Shown here piece after piece: positions 1 to 5,946 of a DNA stretch of 16,792 bases (within the stretch, counting starts at the first letter, position 1; each line of letters begins with the position of its first letter). The position numbers and the translations under genes are program-made. The stretch comes from Candidatus Moranbacteria bacterium UBA2206 (GTDB lineage Bacteria; Patescibacteriota; Minisyncoccia; Moranbacterales; UBA2206), in the NCBI GenBank assembly GCA_002328565.1, contig DCUU01000076.1, positions 1,427 to 18,218 on the forward strand, in the 5' to 3' direction. Below the pieces are notes generated by a model, which saw nothing but the letters and a program-made list of their open reading frames with translations, was not told where the DNA came from and searched no databases.

Positions 1-1950
1 GCGATTATGCCGTGGAGTTATAAGAAAAATAATTGGCAAGGAACAATTCTTCGCGCCGTGACAAATCATTTTCATATCTCAGAAAATACGCGCTTGCGAG
101 ATTTATCGGAAGAAGATTTTAATATTTTGCTTTATGGAAATAAGGATGCTCAATATATGATTTCGGAAGATGAGGCAGAGCAAATTCCAGTGACGCTACG
201 CTCAAAAACTGGAGCAGTTTGGAAATATAATATGAATTGGCGCGGAGCGGTGGGCTATTTGCAAGATAAATATAAGAAAACGCAATCAGATGCGGTGCGT
301 GCAGACACAGAAAAATATATGTCGCAAAATCCTTGCTCAGAGTGTCTCGGTGCAAGATATAAAAAAGAAGTTCTTTTGGTGACAGTGCATAACAAAAATA
401 TTTCAGAAATTTCTTCGGTTAGTATTTTTGAAGCGTTGAAATTTTTCAAGGAATTGAAATTTAGTCAAAAAGAAGAATTGATTGCAGGCAGAATTCTTAT
501 TGAAATTAAAAATCGTTTGAGTTTTTTGGAAAATGTAGGACTGGGATATCTGACGCTGGGACGTAGCGCGGCAACTTTGGCAGGTGGAGAAGCGCAAAGA
601 ATTCGTTTGGCTTCGCAGATTGGTTCACAACTAGTGGGTGTACTCTATATTCTAGATGAACCATCAGTGGGACTTCATGCTAGAGATAATACTAAACTTC
701 TGGAAACGCTCTTGAGATTGCGTGATGTGGGAAACACTTTGATTGTGGTGGAGCATGACGAAGAAACAATGTTAGCTGCCGATCATTTGGTGGATATTGG
801 TCCAGGGGCGGGGCGTCACGGCGGAGAAATTATCGCTTCTGGAACACCGCAGGAAGTTTTGAAAAGCAAGAAATCGCTTACTGCCAAATACTTGCGAAAA
901 GAATTATCCATTGAAATTCCAATTTCCAGGCGGAGTATGAAAAACAAAAAATCAATTATTGTTCGGGGAGCGCGTGAGCATAATCTCAAAAATGTCACAG
1001 TAGAATTTCCTTTGAAAGTTTTGACTTGCGTGACGGGAGTTTCGGGCTCGGGAAAATCAACCTTAGTCGAAGATGTTCTATATAAATCTTTGGCGCGTGA
1101 CATTATGCGCACTCTGGATCGCCCTGGTAAACACAATGAAATTGTTGGCGCACACTATATCAACAAGGTTATCATGATTGACCAAAGTCCAATCGGAAGA
1201 ACGCCAAGATCTAATCCGGCTACCTACACGGGACTTTTCACTCCTATTCGCGAATTGTTTGCCCAGACGCGAGATGGCAAGAGTAGGGGATATTCTCCTG
1301 GTAGATTTTCGTTTAATGTTAAGGGTGGAAGATGTGACAATTGCCAAGGGGACGGACAACTCAAAATCGAAATGCAATTTATGCCGGATGTCTATCTGCC
1401 GTGCGATATATGTTCCGGCAAAAGATATAACAGTGAAACTCTGAAAGTGAAATATAAGGAAAAAAATATTGCCGAAGTCTTGGATATGACGATAACAGAT
1501 GCGCGGGAATTTTTTCAAAATTTTCCTGAGATTCATGATAAGCTAGCAGTTTTGGAAGATGTTGGTTTGGGATATATTCAACTTGGGCAAAGCGCTACCA
1601 CGCTTTCTGGCGGAGAAGCGCAGAGGATAAAATTAGCCACTGAGCTTTCACGTCGAGCCACCGGCGACACGCTCTATATTCTAGACGAACCAACGACGGG
1701 TTTGCATTTTGATGACATCAAAAAACTTTTGAAAGTTTTGAATCGTTTGGTGGACGCCGGCAATACTGTGGTGGTCATTGAACATAATATGGATGTGATC
1801 AAAACAGCTGATTGGATAATTGACCTTGGGCCAGAGGGCGGAGACGGCGGGGGAAAACTCATAGTTTCCGGCACGCCGGAAGAAGTGGCGAAATATCACA
1901 AAGAAAGTTGGACAGGGAAATACCTGAAAGAAGTATTAAGTAGAAAGTAG
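1..1950 (+). CDS. uvrA: UvrA excinuclease ATPase subunit, 5'-truncated by the window
   Basis: UvrA is the damage-sensing ABC-type ATPase of nucleotide excision repair; it loads UvrB on damaged DNA. The frame is open to base 1 and the first residues already match the insertion domain, so the start lies upstream; the ATG at 7 is internal. Numbering from that ATG, there is a CxxC in NPCSECLG, the first ABC signature LAGGEAQR (191-198) with Walker B D217/E218, a second Walker A GVSGSGKST (344-352), a zinc finger C443/C446/C466/C469, the second signature LSGGEAQR (533-540) and Walker B D560/E561. The end WTGKYLKEVLSRK is family-typical plus a short tail encoded by a local repeat. About 647 residues of a usual 940 are visible. 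The first signature has Ala for the usual Ser. uvrC follows after 25 nt, suggesting one transcript. A second uvrA lies 7 kb downstream. Confidence 0.96.
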   Translation, partial: AIMPWSYKKNNWQGTILRAVTNHFHISENTRLRDLSEEDFNILLYGNKDAQYMISEDEAEQIPVTLRSKTGAVWKYNMNWRGAVGYLQDKYKKTQSDAVRADTEKYMSQNPCSECLGARYKKEVLLVTVHNKNISEISSVSIFEALKFFKELKFSQKEELIAGRILIEIKNRLSFLENVGLGYLTLGRSAATLAGGEAQRIRLASQIGSQLVGVLYILDEPSVGLHARDNTKLLETLLRLRDVGNTLIVVEHDEETMLAADHLVDIGPGAGRHGGEIIASGTPQEVLKSKKSLTAKYLRKELSIEIPISRRSMKNKKSIIVRGAREHNLKNVTVEFPLKVLTCVTGVSGSGKSTLVEDVLYKSLARDIMRTLDRPGKHNEIVGAHYINKVIMIDQSPIGRTPRSNPATYTGLFTPIRELFAQTRDGKSRGYSPGRFSFNVKGGRCDNCQGDGQLKIEMQFMPDVYLPCDICSGKRYNSETLKVKYKEKNIAEVLDMTITDAREFFQNFPEIHDKLAVLEDVGLGYIQLGQSATTLSGGEAQRIKLATELSRRATGDTLYILDEPTTGLHFDDIKKLLKVLNRLVDAGNTVVVIEHNMDVIKTADWIIDLGPEGGDGGGKLIVSGTPEEVAKYHKESWTGKYLKEVLSRK

Positions 1951-1966
1951 AAAGTAGTAAGTATTA
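1931..1966 (+). repeat. Short direct repeats across the uvrA stop codon
   Basis: The 8-mer AAGTATTA occurs at 1931-1938 and 1959-1966, and the DNA between is built of AGTAGAA-like units. The repeat encodes the last residues of UvrA and its stop, and fills most of the gap before uvrC. It looks like slippage-prone simple sequence with no visible function. Confidence 0.55.
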
Positions 1967-1975
1967 TGCAGGAAT

Positions 1976-3313
1976 ATGGCAGATATTTCTAAAAAAATTA
2001 AGTCTTTTCCTAATTCACCGGGAGTGTATATTTTTCGTGATGTAAGTCGGAAGATTATTTATGTTGGAAAGGCGACGAGTTTGAAAGATCGAGTCGGATC
2101 ATATTTTTCATGGGGGCTAAGTCCCCATTATGGGGACTTAGCCCCCAAACATTCACGGCCGATTGAGATGATGATTTCGGAAGTTAAGGATATCGAAATC
2201 AGAAAAACTGAGACAGTTTTGGAGGCGTATATTTTGGAGCAAGAACTCATCAAAAAATTTCAGCCGAAATATAATGTCGATGGGAAAGACGATAAATCAT
2301 TTTGCTATGTTGCTATAACTAAAGAAGATTTCCCACGATTATTGGTTGTGCATAAAACAGACATTACTCAAATTTCAAATTCATTAAAAATTAAAAATTT
2401 AAAATTAAAAATCGGTTCAGTTTATGGTCCTTATACAAGCAAAAAACAAATTGAAATTGCCCTGAAGATCTTGCGGAAAATTTTCCCCTATCATAACAAA
2501 AAAGAAAATTCGGAAAAGGGGTGTTTGGATTTTCAATTAGGGCTTTGTCCTGGGCCGTATGCGGGCGCAATTTCAAAAATTGATTACCAAAAAAATATTC
2601 GCGGGATCAAAATGATTTTGGAAGGGAAAAAGAAAAATTTGTTGGCAAAGCTCAAGAAAGAAATGGCCGATTATGCGAAAAAAGAAGAATTTGAGAAAGC
2701 GGGGGAAATTAGAAGCAAAATTTTTGCGTTGCAACATATTCAGGATATCGCGTTGATTTCAGGTAGGGAACAAAAATTTTTGTTCCCTACGGATAAAATG
2801 CGAATTGAGGGATATGATATTTCTAATATTTCTGGAAAATTTAATGTGGGTTCGATGGTGGTGTTTGATAATGCATGTGTAGAGACGCAAAATTTTGCGT
2901 CTATACAGCCAAACAAGAGTCAATATCGAAAATTCAAAATAAAAACCATTGACGGCGCTAATGATGTGGGTGCAATGCGAGAAGTGCTCAGTCGAAGATT
3001 TCAAAATAGTTGGCCACTGCCCAATTTGATTTTGCTCGACGGCGGAGCAGGGCATCTCAATATGGCGCGCCAAGTTCTCAAAAATTATAAACTGGAAATT
3101 CCGCTTTTAGCAGTGGCAAAAGGACCAACGCGAAAAAAATTAGATCTGCGAACATTCGGCAATGTTCCAAAATTAGACCAAAATATAATCGAACAAATCA
3201 GAAACGAAGCCCACCGTTTTGCGATTGGGTACCATAGAAAATTGCGAAAAAAAGAATTTTTAGGGGCTGTGGATAAGTCTGCTCTTGGTATTAGAAATGA
3301 AAATGTGGTATAA
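1976..3313 (+). CDS. uvrC: UvrC-type excinuclease, short form without C-terminal HhH
   Basis: UvrC makes the two incisions around a lesion marked by UvrB. In order: a GIY-YIG nuclease domain (about 10-100, PGVYIF...IYVGKA..LKDR), a UVR motif (about 220-255, KKEEFEKAGEIRSKI) that in the family contacts UvrB, and the RNase H-like nuclease with EGYDIS (D281), LLDGGAGH (D355) and EAHRFAIGYHRK (H413, H420). The protein stops soon after the last motif at 445 residues; E. coli UvrC has 610 and ends in a helix-hairpin-helix domain that is absent here. The family Fe-S cysteine region is reduced to C183 and C191, with Tyr195 where a Cys is usual. Four insertions (46-57, about 132-145, 263-272, 301-311) are encoded by repeats and fall in apparent surface loops. 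The start ATG at 1976 has AGGA only 2 nt upstream, a poor site; coupling to uvrA is possible. No continuation of the HhH was seen in other frames, so this looks like a natural short form. Confidence 0.93.
   Translation: MADISKKIKSFPNSPGVYIFRDVSRKIIYVGKATSLKDRVGSYFSWGLSPHYGDLAPKHSRPIEMMISEVKDIEIRKTETVLEAYILEQELIKKFQPKYNVDGKDDKSFCYVAITKEDFPRLLVVHKTDITQISNSLKIKNLKLKIGSVYGPYTSKKQIEIALKILRKIFPYHNKKENSEKGCLDFQLGLCPGPYAGAISKIDYQKNIRGIKMILEGKKKNLLAKLKKEMADYAKKEEFEKAGEIRSKIFALQHIQDIALISGREQKFLFPTDKMRIEGYDISNISGKFNVGSMVVFDNACVETQNFASIQPNKSQYRKFKIKTIDGANDVGAMREVLSRRFQNSWPLPNLILLDGGAGHLNMARQVLKNYKLEIPLLAVAKGPTRKKLDLRTFGNVPKLDQNIIEQIRNEAHRFAIGYHRKLRKKEFLGAVDKSALGIRNENVV
2111..2147. repeat. 37-bp palindrome inside uvrC (element 1)
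   Basis: Arms TGGGGGCTAAGTCCCCAT and its exact complement are separated by a single T. It is much richer in G and C than its surroundings. It is read in frame as residues 46-58 (WGLSPHYGDLAPK), an insert in the GIY-YIG domain that I do not know from other UvrC proteins. It looks like a mobile or interspersed palindromic element tolerated within the coding sequence. Confidence 0.85.
2369..2412. repeat. AT-rich repetitive tract inside uvrC (element 4)
   Basis: A run of AAATTCATT, ATTAAAAATT and AAAATTAAAAAT units, almost free of G and C, encodes SNSLKIKNLKLKI between the GIY-YIG domain and the conserved GSVYGPYTSK block. Very similar AT-rich words occur between genes near 11700 and 14937, which suggests an interspersed low-complexity repeat rather than protein-driven sequence. 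Confidence 0.5.
2763..2790. repeat. 28-bp perfect palindrome inside uvrC (element 2)
   Basis: Arm GTAGGGAACAAAAA is followed directly by its exact reverse complement. It encodes residues 263-272 (GREQKFLFPT), lying between the UVR motif and the first RNase H-like motif EGYDIS. It has the same length and layout as the palindrome at 2879-2906, so the two probably belong to one family. Confidence 0.85.
2878..2907. repeat. 30-bp near-perfect palindrome inside uvrC (element 3)
   Basis: Arm TGTAGAGACGCAAAA pairs with TTTTGCGTCTATACA with one mismatch. It encodes residues 301-311 (CVETQNFASIQ) within a beta hairpin of the RNase H-like domain, between VVFDNA and PNKSQYRKFKI, which are adjacent in ordinary UvrC. 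Its central 28 bp share the GTAG-x-GA...AAAATTTT plan of element 2. Confidence 0.85.
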
Positions 3314-3314
3314 T
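3285..3314 (+). promoter_or_regulatory. Extended -10 promoter overlapping the uvrC stop
   Basis: TTGGTA (3285-3290) lies 18 nt before TATAAT (3309-3314), with TG one base upstream of the hexamer (TGGTATAAT), an extended -10. The uvrC stop TAA (3311-3313) is inside the -10. It would drive the three surface-protein genes that follow, starting near 3321. Called from motif match and position only. Confidence 0.7.
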
Positions 3315-3320
3315 TCTAGC

Positions 3321-3431
3321 AGTAATAAAAAATTAATCTCGTGGAATAATTTCTTTAAACTTTATTTCCAGGGATAAAAATAATCCCAGTTGAATATCCG
3401 TTAAAAAACGAACTCAACGGGACAAGAAAAA
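3321..3431 (+). promoter_or_regulatory. Structured 5' leader of the surface-protein operon
   Basis: The predicted untranslated leader holds consecutive potential hairpins: TGGAATAA (3342-3349) with TTATTTCCA (3362-3370, one bulge); GGGAT (3371-3375) with ATCCC (3383-3387); and a nested pair GTTGA/TCAAC (3389-3393/3414-3418) enclosing CGTT/AACG. An alternative CCGTT/AACGG pairing would compete with the last. No U-tract follows, so it is not a simple terminator. I match it to no known riboswitch class. Confidence 0.4.
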
Positions 3432-3908
3432 ATGGATAAAAACAAAAAACACCTTAAGCGGAATAAAAAACGTGCAGTTTTTTTAATTGGCATAATTATC
3501 ATCCTCACCGTCGCATATTTTATCTTTTTCTTTTTGAATAAATATAAAACGGAAATTTTTAGCATCCCGAGTCAGAAAAACTCCGAGGAAGAAAAAGTGA
3601 ATGATAGTGAAGAATATTCCATAGAAACAAGAGCTGGCTATTTGGTAAAATTAAATGAAAATTCAATAGATTTTATAACCCTGGAAAAAAGCAGGAGCGA
3701 TTATAGCGAAGAAGAAAAGCAAAAAAGTGTAGAAACTTTCAATATAAGCCTTACTAATCCAACAACACCCATAACCAGAGGAAACAACGAAAGCAAGGAA
3801 GCTGTTAATCTTTCAGATTTGAAGGTTGGCCAAGAAATTGTAGTTGCATACGACAAAGAAACAAGGGATGTGATAAGAATAAATATTAACGAAGATAATA
3901 AAAAATAA
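3432..3908 (+). CDS. Single-pass membrane protein, unknown function
   Basis: I do not recognise this 158-residue protein. A lysine-rich cytoplasmic N-terminus (1-14) is followed by one hydrophobic segment (about 15-36, VFLIGIIIILTVAYFIFFF), then a charged linker and a probably beta-rich extracellular part (about 60-158) with the sequence NLSDLKVGQEIVVAYD, the type of turn-rich segment seen in small OB- or SH3-like folds. It is first in the operon behind the promoter at 3285. The next gene starts 1 nt after its stop, so translation is probably coupled. A part in surface assembly is inferred from neighbours only. Confidence 0.75.
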   Translation: MDKNKKHLKRNKKRAVFLIGIIIILTVAYFIFFFLNKYKTEIFSIPSQKNSEEEKVNDSEEYSIETRAGYLVKLNENSIDFITLEKSRSDYSEEEKQKSVETFNISLTNPTTPITRGNNESKEAVNLSDLKVGQEIVVAYDKETRDVIRININEDNKK

Positions 3909-3909
3909 T

Positions 3910-5916
3910 ATGAACAAAAAAATTATCATTTCTTTAGTTTTTTTACTAGCATTTTTTTCACTAGCAAGGCAAGTGAGCGCTGTTTGTACCGACACAGATG
4001 GTGGCAATGCTCCTTATATTCGAGGAACTACTACTTATAACGCAAGCGTTACTAATGATACTTGCGCGGGGAATAATTTGACTGAGTACTATTGTCAAGA
4101 CAGCGGTATTCGTACTTTTCAAAATTATACTTGCCCTTGCAACAGCGGTAAATGCGTTGAATGCAACACGAGTTCGGATTGTGAAGATCAAGCTTGCAAG
4201 GTAAAAAATTGCTCATCAAATACTTGTTCATATTCAAATGCACCTGACGGAACAAATTGTACAACTGTTAGTTTTCAACCCAAACAATGTAAGGCAGGGG
4301 CGTGTATCGGCACTCCTTCTTGCGTTGGCTATGACAACACGGTAAATTCTGGTGGTTCGGTCGTTAGTTCTATTTCAGCTACAAATGCTGATAAATGGAG
4401 TGCGGTCTGTGAAGATTTTATTTGCTCTGGTCTTACTTGCGAATATTCACAAGGTAATGTTCAAAATTATCCAGGAGGAGCCACCACGGGCACAATCACT
4501 TCTGCAAATCTTAAATTTTATAATAATTCAGGTTCAATAAAAACAAGGCGATGTGTCTACACTGTCAAAAATAGCAGTACTGGTCTGGAAGGAACATGCA
4601 TTGGAACAACTAATGTCAAAAGTGGTACCTCAGAACCTCCAAAACCACCAAGTGGTCCAACTTGCATTGGCTATGACTATACGATAAATTCCGGCCAATC
4701 ACAGAGTGTTTGGGTTTCAGCTTGTTCAACTTGCGAAGTTAATAGGTGGAGTGCGGTTTGCGAGGATTTTGGATGTGATGGTTTTGCTTGCACCTATAAA
4801 TCACCAACGTTTACTCAAACCTATGGAGAAACAGCATTTTCAGGCGGTATATTTGGGGCTAATAATAGCTATAGCAACACTTCGGGCGTGGTGCAGTCGA
4901 GAAGATGCACCTATACGGTTTGGAATGACAAAGCTCCAAATGAAAAAGGCACTTGTGTAGGAAGAGTCAATGTTAATAGTGGTGAGTCAGCAGGAGCTAC
5001 AGGTTGCATCGGTTACAATTTTACGATAAATTCCGGTCAGTCGCAAAGCGCTTGGATTTCTTCATCCGGCGTTGACAGATGGAGTGCTATTTGTGAAGAT
5101 TTTAATTGTGCTGATTATGCTTGCACTTATAAATCTCCGACTTTTACCCAAAATTATTATTATCCAAATGGAACATCTTTTAGTAACACAGATGGTGCTA
5201 ATAATAGTTATATTAATACTTCCGGATCAACGCGAACAAGAAAGTGCAATTTCACAACTTGGAATAGCGCCAAGCCTAGCGAAAAGAAAACTTGCGTTGG
5301 GAATGTAAATGTGTGCAGTGCGGGATTTCTTTGGAACGGTGTCAGTTGTGGTTATGCTGGCGGTTGCGTTCCTAATAATAATTGTCCTGCTAGCAAGTTG
5401 GCTACACTATGTCCAAATGAAAGTTGTTTTGATGGTTGCAATTATAAGGCAGGAACAAAAATTTGTACTGAAATTGCCGGAACGCCTATGGCGCAAATAA
5501 CATCTCCAGAATCGTCAATTTCAGTTCTGAGGGGGAGAATAGTTAATTTTTCTGGAAGCGGTTATGTTATCGGAGAGCCTCTGGTGGATCCAAATAATTT
5601 GTATTATAAATGGTTTGACACTAGCAATTGCACAGGAACATCTTCTTGGCAGTCTCAAATCTTTAGTCAAGCTATCTCTGCGAATAGTTATAAATCGCTA
5701 GCTATTTCTAAGGATGGCACTACTTGGTCAACAAATTGTCCTTTTAGACAGATGACTATTATTGGTGGACCACCACCACCCCCTCCACCACCTACCTGCA
5801 GTCCAAAATGTACCGGCACCGATTCAACTGCATGTAAGGGAGATGTTGTTAGTGATGGTTGTGAAGGCACCTGCGTTGGCACTAGAGATTGTACTTGGCG
5901 AGAAGTGACGCCCTAA
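3910..5916 (+). CDS. Secreted Cys-rich protein with three homologous modules
   Basis: The 668-residue product has a signal peptide (MNKKIIISLVFLLAFFSLA...VSA, cleavage likely after residue 24) and is exported. A Cys-rich region (25-135) precedes three homologous modules of about 100 residues beginning at 138, 252 and 366, each with C-[VI]-G-Y-[DN]...INSG, RWSA[VI]CEDF, SxxxRxRxC and a closing TC[VI]G. Then come a Cys-rich linker, an Ig/PKD-like stretch (about 525-615), eight consecutive prolines (621-628) and a small Cys-rich domain ending DCTWREVTP. The many paired cysteines suggest disulfides outside the cell. The three modules differ enough to be old duplications. No catalytic motif was seen; a surface adhesin or structural role is a guess. 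It is the second gene of the operon. Confidence 0.85.
   Translation: MNKKIIISLVFLLAFFSLARQVSAVCTDTDGGNAPYIRGTTTYNASVTNDTCAGNNLTEYYCQDSGIRTFQNYTCPCNSGKCVECNTSSDCEDQACKVKNCSSNTCSYSNAPDGTNCTTVSFQPKQCKAGACIGTPSCVGYDNTVNSGGSVVSSISATNADKWSAVCEDFICSGLTCEYSQGNVQNYPGGATTGTITSANLKFYNNSGSIKTRRCVYTVKNSSTGLEGTCIGTTNVKSGTSEPPKPPSGPTCIGYDYTINSGQSQSVWVSACSTCEVNRWSAVCEDFGCDGFACTYKSPTFTQTYGETAFSGGIFGANNSYSNTSGVVQSRRCTYTVWNDKAPNEKGTCVGRVNVNSGESAGATGCIGYNFTINSGQSQSAWISSSGVDRWSAICEDFNCADYACTYKSPTFTQNYYYPNGTSFSNTDGANNSYINTSGSTRTRKCNFTTWNSAKPSEKKTCVGNVNVCSAGFLWNGVSCGYAGGCVPNNNCPASKLATLCPNESCFDGCNYKAGTKICTEIAGTPMAQITSPESSISVLRGRIVNFSGSGYVIGEPLVDPNNLYYKWFDTSNCTGTSSWQSQIFSQAISANSYKSLAISKDGTTWSTNCPFRQMTIIGGPPPPPPPPTCSPKCTGTDSTACKGDVVSDGCEGTCVGTRDCTWREVTP
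4321..5307 (+). repeat. Three tandem protein modules in the Cys-rich surface protein
   Basis: Module starts are at 4321, 4663 and 5005, a spacing of exactly 342 nt. Modules 2 and 3 are closest, sharing TINSGQSQS, ACTYKSPTFTQ and NNSY. Modules 1 and 2 share SAVCEDF and RRC-x-YTV. This is an internal protein duplication. Confidence 0.8.
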
Positions 5917-5946
5917 ACTCAGAAATAATTTTTTTGGAAAAAATAA

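Noticed and set aside
119..597. Reverse-strand open frames across the first uvrA
   Set aside because: They overlap a conserved coding sequence, show no recognisable domain and have no separate promoter. The same applies to the other minus-strand frames throughout the window.
3290..3340. Frameshift hiding a UvrC helix-hairpin-helix domain
   Set aside because: Reading the other two forward frames after the YHRK motif gave no GIG-type sequence, and a promoter starts here instead.
4352..5500. Overlapping forward frames inside the Cys-rich surface protein
   Set aside because: They recur at the same place in each of the three modules, so they are shadows of the repeated coding sequence.
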